A stretch of 64,000 bases of DNA from Byssothecium circinans (lineage: Eukaryota; Ascomycota; Dothideomycetes; Pleosporales; Massarinaceae): positions 1,334,082 through 1,398,081 of the forward strand of contig ML976984.1 in NCBI GenBank assembly GCA_010015675.1, in the 5' to 3' direction. Below are positions 22,980 to 35,400 of the stretch, in pieces. How positions within the stretch are numbered: the first letter of the stretch is position 1; the number at the start of each line of letters is the position of its first letter. A model generated the notes under the pieces. The model saw only the letters and a program-made list of their open reading frames with translations. It searched no databases and was not told the origin of the DNA. A program made the position numbers and the translations under genes.

Positions 22980-23466
22980 TGTTACTAAGGGGTATACTTA
23001 CCAGTCTTAATCCTTATTAAGAGAGGTCGGTTAGTATAAGGTATATACGTTAGGTAGTATACTTTAGTAATTTAAAAGGTAAACGTGCGAAAGCAACTAA
23101 TTCTATAACTAACTATAGAATGACTAAGTATTAATCTAGGTAAGAGATAAACTATTAAAAGTTAACTACAAAGAACTAGAATTTAAAAGATAAAGGAAAT
23201 TTGTCTAGTCTTTATACTATTTACTTTATTCCTTTACTTTATCTTATAAACCCTAATCTCTAAAGATTGCCTTTAAAAGCAAAATTACTCTTACTCTTTT
23301 ATACAAGCCTAATCTCTAGAGATTAGTATTCTTAGCAAGATTAATGTTACGTAACTACTAACTTAATTCTATCTTACGCATTATTATGTTGCTATCCTCT
23401 AGTCTTAATACCCTTCACGCTGCATTATCTAGTTTTAGATACTTTATATCTATTTTATTTATAACA
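22980..23466 (-). repeat. 3' LTR of gypsy A
   Basis: 487 bp, begins TGTTACTAAGGGG and ends ATAACA on the plus strand; counterpart of 44381-44867. The adjacent 23467-23482 (TTATCCCCCTC) is the complement of the polypurine tract. Confidence 0.9.
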
Positions 23467-23617
23467 TTATCCCCCTCTTTAAGATTATTATTCTAATAAT
23501 TGTAAAGAACTAGCCGCTATACCGCATTAAGCCTTAGCTAGCGTATAAAGCGCACGAGTTTCTTACCGTAAGTAGTATTATATCTTTCTTAGATATTCCT
23601 TAACCTCTTATCTAACC

Positions 23618-24313
23618 ATGCCTAGGGAATCCCGTCTTCGAGTCCTAAAGGTTCCTCGCATAGATCCTTTATTTGTCTCTGCCAGCTCATCTACTGCTCG
23701 TCGGAAACTGCTCGCTAGTCACGTTCTAGCGAATAATCGCGAGATGCCTTCCCCTTACTTTTTTTGCCGTAAGGAGAGTTAAAAGTGCGTTATAAGTCTA
23801 AATTCTAGGCGTTGTTTTAAGTGTCTAAATTATAACTTTAAGTGTAACCTAGTCGTAACTCCTCGCAAGTAAGCTAAGCTTAACGCGAAGCAAAATCGCG
23901 TACGTTAGCGTTTGCTTAAGCTAGAGAAGTCTCTACGTAAGTCGCAGCTAAAGCTTTTATATTTTAATTGTTAAAAAAAGGAGATGTACTATTAAGAGTT
24001 AGCTTTAATAGAAAAGATAGAAGGCTTTAAGCATAAAGCTAAGTTATTAACTACTACTTTTAAAAGTATAGATATTACTATTACACCTTTACCATCGCCA
24101 CCCGTATCATTAATTAACCTAGGCTAGTTGTAGGCTAACTCTTCTTTTTTATTTAATTCTTCCTTATCTTTTAATTTCTCTATTTTTCTAGCAAACGTAG
24201 ATTTGCTACTTTTAGATACTGTTAGTAATAATCCTTTACTAAATCTTTATAGCCTATAAGATTCTATATTAGTTCTTAGGTATTCTAGCTATCTAGCTAG
24301 TTCTTCTATTTAA
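23618..24313 (+). pseudogene. Reverse-orientation Cys-rich ORF of gypsy A
   Basis: Lies between the 3' LTR and the chromodomain, on the strand opposite to gag-pol. Frame from ATG 23618 (MPRESRL) to TAA 24311-24313, about 231 codons with RIP-type stops. Conserved points shared with gypsy B are NREMPSPY, a Cys array (FCRKES.KCVISL...CFKCLNYNFKC), a Lys-rich helical part, then ELALIEE and ITPSP. The 3' end overlaps the chromodomain, tail-to-tail. The Cys array suggests zinc binding; function unknown. The same frame is open in the related copy. Confidence 0.65.
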
Positions 24314-24396
24314 CTAAATACTTCTACTAACGTTTAAACTTTCGCAGGTCTTTAATTTCTTTAACCTCGTAGTTTTTATTTTTAAGTTTGACTTAC

Positions 24397-24871
24397 TATT
24401 ACTGAGGGGTATACTGGCCTTACCTGATCTAGGTGAGGGGAGGAAGGTTAGTGTATAGTATATATGTTAGGTAGTATTCTTTAGTAATTTAAGAGGCAAA
24501 CGTATAAAGCAAACTAATTCTATAACAAACTATAGAATAACTAAGTATCAATCTAGGTAAGAGATGAACTATTAAGAGTTGACTACGAAGAATCAGAATT
24601 AGAAAGATAAAGGAAATCTATTCAACCTTTATACTGCTTGTTCTGTTCCTTCGCTCCTATGATCTCTTGAGATCCTAAGATCACTCCTAATCTCTTAATC
24701 TCTTAGGATCTAGAGATTAATCCATAATCTCTGTTCTTAGTGAGATTGATGTTACGTGACTGCTAACCTAATCCTGCCCTACGCATCACTGTGTTGCTAT
24801 CCTCTAGTCTTAACACCTCCTGCGCTGTGTCGTTTAGTCTTAGATACCCTATATCCTTCTTATTCATAATA
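24397..24871 (-). repeat. 3' LTR of gypsy B
   Basis: 475 bp, plus-strand start TATTACTGAGGGG, end ATAATA (from GTAACA). Adjacent TTATCCCCCTTTTTAGG (24872-24888) is the complement of an A/G-rich polypurine tract. Confidence 0.9.
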
Positions 24872-25022
24872 TTATCCCCCTTTTTAGGATTATCGTCCTA
24901 ATAACCTAAAAGGTCTAGTCGCTGTGCCGCGTTAGGCCCTAGCTAGTATATAAAGCGCGCGAATCCCCTACCATAGGTAGTGTCGTATCCTCCTTAGATA
25001 TTCTATGACTTCCTGCCTAACC

Positions 25023-25372
25023 ATGCCCAGGGAATCCTATCCTTAAGTCCCAAAGGTTCCTCATACGGATCCTCTGTCTGTTCCTGCTAACACGTCCACT
25101 ACTCGTCGAAAACTGCTTACCCATCGCGTTCTGGTGAACGGCCGTGAGATGCCTTCCCCATACTTAGCTTGCTATAAGGAAAGCAGGAAGTGCATCATAA
25201 GCCTAGATTCTGGGCGTTATTTCAAGTGTATAGATTATAACTATAAGTGCAATCTAGTCATGACTCCTCGCGAGTGGGCTAAGCTAGATGCAAAGCATAG
25301 CCACCTTCGCACCTTAATTCTAGAGTCTTAGCTTAAGTTAGAGAAGCTTAATTATTAAGAGAAGGAGATGTA
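25023..25372 (+). pseudogene. Reverse-orientation Cys-rich ORF of gypsy B, 5' part
   Basis: ATG at 25023 opens MPRESY. Internal landmarks REMPSPY, CYKESRKCIISL, YFKCIDYNYKC and MTPREWAKLDAK match the same ORF in gypsy A. Open from 25134 to a TAG at 25329. Cut by the insertion of element C at 25373; the rest is at 32110-32439. The ORF is opposite to gag-pol and lies just inside the 3' LTR. Confidence 0.65.
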
Positions 25373-25834
25373 TGTTATGATCTAGAAGTGGGGTCGCCAC
25401 ACTTATGTAATAACTAGCTGCGCGCCCTAACTAGACAGACGGTCACGAGTAGTAAGCAGAGTTACGTAACCATCCTAGCGTCCTAGGAGTCCTAGAGGTC
25501 CTATGAGGAACTAGGACGAGCGGGACAGATAGGACGAAGGGACGTAACTAGTATATAGATAAACTTAATCTCTACATTATAGGAGTTGTGTTTAACCTTC
25601 TACTTAGGATTACAATCTATTCAGTATCTTATACTCTATAATTGTAAGCTTACCTAAGTTCACTAAGTGTACGCCCTTTAGATAAATATTACTACGTACT
25701 GTTAGAGTACCACCATGTGTCGTGAATTAATATCTCTTCCTAGAGAACTAACTAAGCTCTAGAACCTTAAGCACTCTTATTACCTAAAAGCTCTTTGAGC
25801 TATCTCTAGTAATAAGCCCCCCTAGACCTTAACA
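25373..25834 (+). repeat. 5' LTR of gypsy C
   Basis: 462 bp, TGTTATGATCTAG...CTTAACA. Same length as the 3' LTR, with scattered transitions. Confidence 0.93.
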
Positions 25835-25854
25835 TTTTAAACACCCTTAGAAGG

Positions 25855-26700
25855 ATGTCTAAGACACATGATACCTAATCCCATGGTAACGCTAGTAAGG
25901 TCGCTAAGCCAGATCTCTACCACGGAGATCGCGCTAAACTTAAGGGATAGCTCCTGCAAATTAACTTGTACTTTAAGTTTGCAGCTAGCACCATCAACGA
26001 CGTAGACAAAGCCTCCTTTGTCACGACCTATATGCGTGGCGACGCTAAATGATGGATTAACCCTTATCTCACTAAATACCTAGACAATAATAATGATGAC
26101 GACGAAGTCATGATACTCTTCAAAGACTACGCCTAGTTTAAGACCTGTCTCTAATAGGTCTTTAGAGTCTTAAACGAAGAATCCGTCATAGGAAGGAAGG
26201 TGCAACGCCTTAGGCAACAACGCTTAGCCGCTGAATACACCGTAGAGTTCTAGCACTACGCGATTCAGATGGGCTAGGAAGATAAGGCACTCATGACCAT
26301 GTATAGATAAGGCCTTAAGGATACTATTAAAATAGAACTTATGTGATTAGGAGCATCTATTACTACCTTAGAGGAACTATACTAGGAATCCATCAGAATC
26401 AATGGACAACTATATGAGTTAACGTCCGAGCTACATGATAAACGAAGTAGACTTAGCGTGGGCAAGACTAAGAGTACCTACACTAAACCTAGGTACTTCC
26501 CCGCTATGAAACTATAAAAGTAGTACTTAGACCCCTACGGGCTATAGCTAATGCAGCTTAACAACGTTGAAAAAGGGAAAGGGAGAGGCCACTACCACGA
26601 GAAAGAAGCTAGGACGTACTACTCGTGCGGAAAAACAGGCCACATCGCTAGAAACTGTCGTGCGAAGCTAGGAAGAGCTAAGCATACAGTCTAATAATAG
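25855..26700 (+). pseudogene. Gypsy C gag, RIP-degraded
   Basis: ATG at 25855 opens MSKTHDT. Retrotransposon gag core follows (KPDLYHGDRAKLKG, MRGDAK, YLTKYLDN) with stops where Trp and Gln are expected, then a CCHC knuckle at 26626-26667 (YSCGKTGHIARNC) and a double stop after AKHTV near 26694. Pol follows in another frame. Confidence 0.8.
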
Positions 26701-27839
26701 TTAAACATGATCATGGCATCCTATGCCTTAGGTTGCCTCCCTAACGTTAAAGAAAATGATAAATGGGAAGTGATTAATTTAGGTGAAGAAAGAGGAGACG
26801 CTATTAGATAGAAGATACAGGAATTATCTATTAGAAAAAGGGTTAGTAAAGCAGCCAATTAGATATAGCATAATAAGGAAGTAGATACTATAGATGATAA
26901 AGTCTAGGACTTCCTTAATAACCCTAACCAACCCCTTAACGCGAGAGAACAACAACTTTAGGATTACTTGCTTAGCGAATAAGCCAAGGATAATAAAGGA
27001 CTATTATGGGCTGATAGAGCTCTTTAAATTATTAGTAGAAAAGAAGAGTACCTTAGAAAAGAAAACTAAGACCCCCATGACTCTGAACTACCCTATACTA
27101 AAATCGCGCAAGGAAACCATCCACGATAGACGGATGAAGACCCAATGTAGTATGACAGCGAAGTTACATTAGATAATAACAAACTAATGGATCAAGGACG
27201 CTTAGGATACAATAAGCCTAGCGTAGGACTTAATGATGAGTGCCTATATGAAGATCCGAACCCCAGGCCTAGGAAGCAACGGAAGCTAAGGCACAGGCAG
27301 GAAAAAGCCTATGAAAGGCAAGCTAACTAGGTGGACTAAGAGCTCATAGAAGGAAGCATCTAATAAGTAGTATAGCAGAATGAAGTAACTAAGGAACTAT
27401 GATATAACATGGACTATTAAAATGGAAACCACGGAAAGCTTAGCTTCACCTAGTGCAATAATGATGGTTGTCTCACCTACTATAATGTGAAGGTAAAAGT
27501 AAACTATTTCCTAACTATTAAAAAAGACTGCAAGTTTAAATAGTATGACTGCTATAATAACAAGTGCCTAACGCACTTATATGATAAATGAGCATGACCA
27601 TGGTTCCCAGGCAAGGAAGATCCCGCAGAATTAATGAAGATGAACCTAATTATCAATAACATCTGCACCTAGAGCAAGTGGCAGACATGTCTACATACTA
27701 GGTGCAAAAGGCACGCCAAAGAAAAAGAGAAGAATAGATTTAGAGCATCTTTTTTAGATCCCTACCTAACACTGCTAAAGGGCTGTATACCCTAGGAGCA
27801 GCAGGCGAACGTCTAATCAAGATCCCAATCTGTCTTAGT

Positions 27840-30800
27840 GGAAAAAGGATGAAGGCATTAGTAGATTCAGGATTACAAGCAAACTACATCTTAATAGTAG
27901 TGGCGTTCTTAGCTAGACTAAGACTATTACTAAAGAAAGATCCTTATCTACTACATGTAGCAAATGGACAAGCCATGCTAGAGCAACCTAAGATTCAACA
28001 CGAGATTACCTTAGTACTTATGAGGATCTACTACTACAGCGAACGGATTACCTTAGACTGTTTTGAGATGGCCACTTACGACGTCATATTAGGAATCCCT
28101 TAGCTAAAAAAGCATAACCTAGTAATTAACTAGAAGAATGACATGATATCATTAGTAAACTGCGCCTACTAACGCACTTCAAAGCCTACGCATCAGCAGC
28201 GATCAATGGTAGATAAGAAGGCAATCAATAACATTGCTTTAACAAAGACGCGTTTAGTAAGAACGGTTGACTCTACAGATGCTATTTAGTTAATAGATTA
28301 ATAAGTAAGAGTAAAGGAGAAAAAGGCACCTCTAGAGATCCCTAAAGAGTATAGAGAATAGGAGTACCTCTTTTAGAAAGACGTAGGCGCCACGGCGCTA
28401 CCTAAGCATCAACCCTAGGATTGCGAGATCACGCTATAGGAAGGAAAGCAACTAACTTTTAGACTAATCTATCAACTATTAGAGAAAGAGCTAAAAGCTC
28501 TATAGGACTACATTGATAAGAGCCTAGTGAAAGGCTACATACGAGAGTCAAAGTCACTAGCAGGATACCCAGTCCTCTTCGCCCTAAAGAAGGACGGATC
28601 ACTGCGACCATGTATAGATTTTTGGAAACTGAACAAGATTACAGTCAAGAATCACTACCTATTACCTAACATTAGAGAACTACAGGATTGACTGGCGCGT
28701 GCGAAGATATTCATGGCCCTTAACCTGCAAGACGGATACCATCTAATCCACATGAAGGAAGGCAAAGAATGGAAGATAGCGTTTAGGATATAGTATAGAT
28801 ACTATGAATACACCATGATGCCCTTTGGTCTTACCAACGCCCTGGCGACTTTCCAAGCATTAATTAACAACGTATTGCGTACACACCTAGATATCTTTGT
28901 GATCACGTACTTAGATAACATACTCATCTATTTAGAAAACGTTGAAGAATATATAGGACATGTTAAGTAAGTGCTTTCGTGCTTGGATGCCGCAGATCTG
29001 CGCCTTAAGCTGGAAAAGTGCGAATTCTACAAGGAAGAACTTGATTTCCTAGGATTCGTAGTCAACACCATAGGGGTCAAGATGAGCCCAAAGAAAATAT
29101 AAGTAGTATAAGACTAGCTGATACTAATAATGGTTAAAGGAGTGTAGGAATTCCTCAGATTCTGCAACTTTAATAGGAGGTTTATTAAAGAATACACCTT
29201 AATAACCTTACCCCTAGTAGGACTTACTAGGAAAGACGTACTCTTTAGATAGTTAGAAGTACAGGAGAAAGCATTTAAAACTCTAAAAGAGAAGTGCATA
29301 AGCCCACTAATACTAGTAGCATTCAGGAGCGGAGAACTAATAAGGATTAAAATAGACGCATCTAATCTCGCACTTAGAGTAATAGTAAGTTAGATAAGAG
29401 ACGGCTAATAGCACCCCATCACCTACTACTTAAGGAAGTTCTTAGGACTAGAAGAACGATACGACGTACACGACAAGGAATTAATAGCTATTATAGACTC
29501 ATTAAAGCACTAGAGAGTTTACGTGGAGAGCTACTCTAAACTTACTATCTTTACTAATCATAAGAACCTACTCTACTTTATGATAACTAAACAACTTAAT
29601 AAAAGACAAGTTAGATGGTCTAAGTTACTAGGGCAGTATAAGTTCAAGATTATGTACACACTAGGCAAGGACAACGGACGAGCCGATGCCCTCAGCCAAT
29701 GAAGCGATATCGCAGGAATGAAAGAAACTGTCGAAGCACCAATACTATGAGCTAACAGGGATGGATCCCTAGGACTGGCTCAATAGCTAAATGGCATCCT
29801 GCGAATTAGTAACGAAGTACTAGAGGAGCTATAGGAAGAGATCATACGACAATATCACGATGATCCTGTACACGGACACCCTAGCATTTAAAGAACTATT
29901 GAACTAATTCAAAGAAACTATGAGTTCAAAGGTATAAAAGAAAAGGTTACACGCTTTATTAGCAAGTGCGCAGACTGCCAGAGAAATAAACATAGCACGC
30001 ATGCATCCTACGGAGAAATGTAGCCTATTAAGCTACTAAAAGCACTATGGGAAGACATCTCTATAGACTTTATAACAGGTCTACCTATGTTAAGAGACCT
30101 TATAACTAAAATAACCTATAACGTCATCTTAGTAATCATCAACAGATTCATGAAATATGTAGAAATGATACTATTCAGAAACGACTATAACGCGGAACAA
30201 CTTAGATACATGATCCTAGATAGACTTATCAGATACCATAGCATACTAAAATCAATTATCAGTAATAGAGACAAGCTCTTCACATCAAACTACTAGAAAA
30301 CGCTGATAGCTGTAATTAGAATGAAACGCAAGCTATCTACAGCATATCATCTATAGATGGATAGACAGACTGAAAGAACAAATTGTACAATAAAGATATA
30401 CCTACGAATCTATAGTAATACCTAGTAGAATAATTAGGTTTCCCTTTTACCTATAGCTTAACTAGCGTATAATAATAAGATATTAGAATCTATAGGACAA
30501 ACGCTATTCTACGCAAACTATGGGAAGCACCTAAATCTCTTTAAACGCACACTACTAGGGGGCAAGGCAGTGGTAGCCTTAATAATAATAGAGGACTTAA
30601 AGAACGTACACTAATTATTATGGGTTAGCCTTAAAACAGCACAACGTAAAAGTATTTCGCACGTAAATACTAAACGAAAAATGGCACCTTAGCTAGAAAA
30701 GGGGGATAGAGTATACCTACTTACGAAGAATCTTCGCATAAAAAGACTAAGCAAGGGACTAGATAACGTTAAAGTCGGACCATTTTTAATATAAGCTAGA

Positions 30801-31084
30801 ATAAGCCCTGTCAACTATTAACTCTAGCTACCTAAATAAGCTAAGATATATCTAGTTTTCCACATATCTAGATTAGAACTAGTAGACCCTAAGACGCTAG
30901 TATAGAAAATATTCTATTATGAAGTTAAGGAAGAAAATAAATTTAAAGTTAAAAGGATCACGGATTAGAGAGATCGCGAAGGAACAAGAGAATACCTAAT
31001 TAAGTGGAAAGGTTACCTAGAGAATAAGAGCACATAGGAACTAGCTACATACCTTATAGGTTACAAGTATCTTCTAAACTACTA
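27840..31084 (+). pseudogene. Gypsy C pol with chromodomain, RIP-degraded
   Basis: Protease KALVDSGLQANYIL at 27852-27893 keeps the DSG triad. Reverse transcriptase at about 28570-29110 has MPFGLTNALATFQ, then TYLDNILIY with YLDN at 28908-28919 instead of YLDD. RNase H and an HHCC zinc region (CADCQRNKH) follow near 29970. The integrase core has SIDFITGLPM (30058-30090). A chromodomain at about 30985-31055 (EYLIKWKGYLENKST) ends at TAG 31082-31084. Stops are frequent. The region 26700-27840 between gag and pol is degraded and gives no clear domain. Confidence 0.83.
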
Positions 31085-31616
31085 GCATTGACATTCCAGA
31101 AAGGCGACCAATCAATGGTAGCGGCACTAAGCGCGGCCTCTAGATTTACTAAAGCAATATCCTGAAGCAGAGCCTCCTACGCTTCTAACGCCTCTAACTC
31201 CTCTATAGATAACACTCCTTTGTCAAACATTTCCTGCTCCTTCTAGTGAAGCAGTTTCTTTTGTTTATGAAGCCTTAAAAGCTTCTCCCTTACTAGACGG
31301 GCGCGCTGTAGAGTGGCCTTAGCAACATCCTCTTCTACACGCAAGTGAGCCTCCTCTTCTTCCTCTAGCACCTCAAGACAACCCATCTCTTTGTCAATTT
31401 TCAAGAAATCTGGCAAAGGTAAACCCGCGGGTTCGCACGAGCTACGCCTAACGCGAGTGCAGTTATTATAACGCTTGTGAAGGGACGATAGTTTGCAAGG
31501 AAGCTAGCAGTTAGCATAGTAGGAACAAGTGACTATGGCAAAGGAACCGCGACTATTGATATGGTTAGCGAGTTGATAGCAGTAATAAACGGAATAAGAG
31601 GGTAGTTATTAACTCA
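31054..31616 (-). pseudogene. Reverse-orientation Cys-rich ORF of gypsy C
   Basis: Opposite to gag-pol and inside the 3' LTR, ending at TAA 31056-31054, so it overlaps the end of pol by about 30 nt. The frame is readable from ATG 31616 with a few stops. It has a Cys array (TCSYYANC, LPCKLSSLHKRYNNCTRVRRSSC), then a Glu-rich coiled-coil-like segment (EVLEEEEEAHLRVEEDV) and a Trp-containing tail (TIDWSPFWN). Same position, orientation and general plan as the ORFs in gypsies A and B, though the sequence is different. Confidence 0.65.
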
Positions 31617-31647
31617 TGAGGACATTAAGCTCTAAGAGGGGGGATAG

Positions 31648-32109
31648 TGTTATAATCTAGAAGCGGGGTTACTATACTTATGTAATAACTAGCTGCGCGC
31701 CCTAACTAGATAGATGGTCATGAGTAGTAAGTAGAGTCACGTAACTATCCTAGCGTCCTAGGAGTCCTAGAGGTCCCATGAGGAACTAGGATAAGTAGGA
31801 CAGATAGGACGAAGGGACGCAACTAGTATATAGATGAACTTGATCTCTATATTATAGGAGTCATGTTTAACCTTCTACTTAGGATTATAATCTATTTAGT
31901 ATCTCATACTCTATAATTGCAAGCTTACCTAAGTTTACTAAGTGTACGCCCTTTAGACAAACATTACCACGTACTATTAGAGTACTACTATGTATCATGA
32001 ATTAATATCTCTTCCCAGAGAACTAACTAAGCTCTAGAACCTTAAGCACTCTTGTTACCTAAAAGCTCTTTGAGCCATCTCTGGTAACAAGCCCCCCTAG
32101 ACCTTAATA
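31648..32109 (+). repeat. 3' LTR of gypsy C
   Basis: 462 bp, TGTTATAATCTAG...CTTAATA. A purine tract (AAGAGGGGGGATAG, ending 31647) precedes it. Confidence 0.93.
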
Positions 32110-32439
32110 ATGTACTATCAAGAGTTAGCTTTAATAGAAGAGGTAGAGAGCCTTAAGCGTAAGGTAGGATCCTTAGCCGCTGCTCCTAAGAGTATAGATG
32201 CTACTATTACGCCCTCACCACTACTACCCGTATTATTGACTGACCTAGGCTAGTTACAGGCTAACTCTTCTTTCTTATTTAATCCTTCCTTATCCTTTAA
32301 TTTTTCTACTTTCCTAGAGAATTTAGGACTACTACCTTTAGACACTATTAGTGATAGTCCTTTACTAAATCCTCGCAGCCTATAAGATTCTATATTAGTT
32401 CCTAGGTATTCTAGCTATCTAGCTAGTCCTTCCACTTAA
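32110..32439 (+). pseudogene. Reverse-orientation Cys-rich ORF of gypsy B, 3' part
   Basis: Continues after element C with MYYQELALIEEVESLKR, ITPSPLLPV and LQANSSFLFNPSLSFNF, ending at TAA 32437-32439. Parallels 23980-24313 of gypsy A. It overlaps the chromodomain coding region on the other strand. A Ser/Pro/Leu-rich tail follows the helical part. Function unknown. Confidence 0.6.
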
Positions 32440-35400
32440 CTAAGTACTTCCACTAACGCTTAAATCTCTGTAGGTCCTTAATTTCTTTAACCTCATAATC
32501 TTCGTCCTTAAGCTTAATTCGTGTTTCTAGCTCGGCGTCTGGCGGTGCTAGTTCAAGGAGGGATTTATAAAAAATAGGGTGTATGCGCATGCTCTTAGGG
32601 AGTTCTAGTTTAAACGTGACTAGTCCCTTAACCTCTAGGATCTAAAAGGGTCCTATTTAAAGGTTATCTAGTTTGTCGCATAGCCGTTTAGTTTTTAAAT
32701 TTTTTTATAATAGGAAAACTTTATCCCCCTCTTTAAGGGTTAGTCCCTTAAGCCTTTTCTTATTTACTAATCTAGCTGTCGTAAGGTTCTATTAAGTGTT
32801 TCGTTAGCTTAATTTGTCATGCAATTCGCGAAGTAGTCGTGCCTTATCGTTAGCTCTAGCTAAAAGACTCTTAACGTCCTTAGGATTTTGATGAGTAATT
32901 AGCTTATACCTATAGTTCACGTAGTGCGGTGAGTATCCTATTATTAAGGATCTTGTACTATTGTAGGCTAGTTGTGCTATTAGCAGGAGTTTAACCTAGT
33001 TATCCTATAGCTTATTAGCGTACATCCTTAGATACTATTCTAGTGTCTAGTTTATTTGTTCTATCTAACCATCTATCTATAGATGAAAGCTAGTTAAAAG
33101 CTTCTTATCAACTCTAAGCTTTACTAAGAACGTGCTCTAATACTTAGAGGTGAATAGTATTCTATGATTAGTAATAAACTATTCTAGCATACCATGTTAG
33201 CTAATAAGTGCCTTAGTTACTTTATAAGCTATCTCCTTAGCTATAACCGTTTCTTCCATTAGTACGAATATTAATGCTTTAGTTAATTAGTTGATGATTA
33301 CTAGTATCAAGTTGCATAGCCGTGCTAATCTAGGTTCTAACGATTTTAGGAGCTTTACTATGAAGTCCATCATAACGCTGATTCATAGGCGTGCGGGTAG
33401 TTTAAGTGATTAGAGTAATCTATAGGGCTTATATCTCTTAGGCTTGTTCTTAGAACATGCTAAACAGTTACCTATTACGTTTTAAACTATTTTTTATACA
33501 TTAGGGATCAAGTATTTATTTGAGATCCGTTAAACTATTTTATTAATCCTGGGGTGTCTATATTCCTTAGACTCATGTAGCTTCCATATTAGGGTTAGTG
33601 TAAGGTCTTTGCGTAGTATAATCTATTATTCCTTATCTTAGGGCGGCCTAGCCTTAAGATGGTTGATTAAGTCATATTCTACCCTCTAGTCTAGGGTTAA
33701 ATAATTATAGTCTGTAAAGTTATGTACCTCTAGTCCCTAGTAATTGATCCTAGCTACCTTAGTAAGCTTATCAAGCTTCTTATTTTATAGTCGTGTAACC
33801 TTAGTCACCTTAGCTAGTCATTCAACTAGAGTTCCCTTGAATAGCTATAGTTAATTATAGCCTAGACTACTATCTTTGTCCTTCTATAGGACCACGTTAT
33901 GCGTGATAGGTCTATCTGTTTCCCAAAGGTCTAATTATTAGCTAAGAGCATCCGCTGCTCCGTTTAGCGTTCCTAGGTGATAGTGTACCTTAAAGTCGTA
34001 GTCTACCATCATTTTAGCCTATCTAACCTATCATTAGTTAAGTTTCTTAGTCATCATGAAACTTATTAGGTTCTAGTAATCTGAATATACCTCTACCTAG
34101 TACTTGGCGCCTACTAGCTAGGCTCGCCATTATTTAAAGGCGTCTACTATTGCTAGTAGTTCCTTATCATAAATGTTATAGTTAAGTTCTGCTCCTAAGA
34201 ACTTTTAAGAATAGTAGAATACTAGTCTCTATTTCCCATCATCGCCTTGCTATAAGAGAATCGCTCCTAAGGCATAGTCTAATATATCTATTTCCACTCG
34301 CAGTAGTCATTCCAGGTCATGCATCTATAATATAGGGGCTAACAAGAATAATTCCTTAAGCTTTTTAAAAGCCTTTTGCTATTCCTGTCCCTAATGGAAT
34401 CCCTTCTCTTTCTTAGTAATCTCTGTAAGAGGCGCCGTGGTCTTTAAGTATCCCTAAATAAACTTTTAATAGAAGTTCACAAATCCTAAGAAGGATTATA
34501 CGTCCTTAACTATTTTAGGAGTTTTCATGTCCTGTATAGCCTTAACTTTCTTTAGGTCCATGGTAATGCCATCTCGCGAGATGATAAATCCTAAGTAATC
34601 CATCTCTGTAACGTAGAATTCGCACTTTTCTAGCTATAGAGGTAATTAATACTCCCTAAGCTTCCTAAGCACCTTCTTAACGTGCTTAATGTAATCCTTA
34701 AGCGTCCCTAAGGTGTACACTAGTATATTATCTAGGTACGTAGTCATAAAAACGTCCAAGTATTCATAAAGTACTCTATTAATAAGTGCCTAAAATATCG
34801 CAGGTGCGTTCATTAGTCTAAAGGGCATAACCATGTACTTATATAGTCTATACTAAGTTTTAAAGGCAGTCAGCCATTTAAAGCCCTTAGCTATCTATAT
34901 TCAATAGAATCTATCTTATACATCAAATTTCATAATCTACTTGACTCCTTGGAGGTAGTCTATAAGTTCCTAGATTAGAGGAAGAGGGTAATAGTTCTTC
35001 CTTATAACGTGGTTTAGCTGTCTATAATCCATATAGAGCTACAGCTTTCCATTCTTCTTTAGGATAAAGAGAATTAGTGAAGCCATTAAGCTTACACTCT
35101 CTTATATGTATCCTTATTTTAAGTTCTTCTTAATGTACTCTCTTAGTTCTGACTACTAATCTTAAGTAAGCAGATATATTAGTCCTGGGCGCAGCTTCGC
35201 GCCTTCTTCTAGGTAAATCTTATGATCCCATTCCTAGTGATCTAGTAATGCAGTTTCTTCTATTTCTTTAAATAGGTCTCGAAACTCCTCGTATTCCAGT
35301 GGTATCGTTAGTTAGGGTTCATCCTTCATAGGCGTAACTCTCTATATCTAAATGACTCCTATTTATAAAGGGTCCTTCTCATAGATTCTCTTAATCTTAT

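Larger units (their letters stand above)
25373..32109 (+). mobile_element. Gypsy element C (innermost), chromodomain LTR retrotransposon
   Basis: Plus-strand element, 6737 bp, with 462-bp LTRs (25373-25834 and 31648-32109) and a perfect 5-bp duplication ATGTA (25368-25372 and 32110-32114). Order: gag with CCHC, protease, reverse transcriptase, RNase H, integrase, chromodomain. It belongs to a different gypsy family from A and B. It is the youngest layer, since nothing interrupts it, yet it is also RIP-degraded. Confidence 0.94.

Noticed and set aside
24397..24871. LTR at 24397 as partner of the LTR at 22980 (a short element)
   Set aside because: LTR lengths differ (475 and 487 bp) and the duplications pair 24397 with 38704 and 22980 with 44867.
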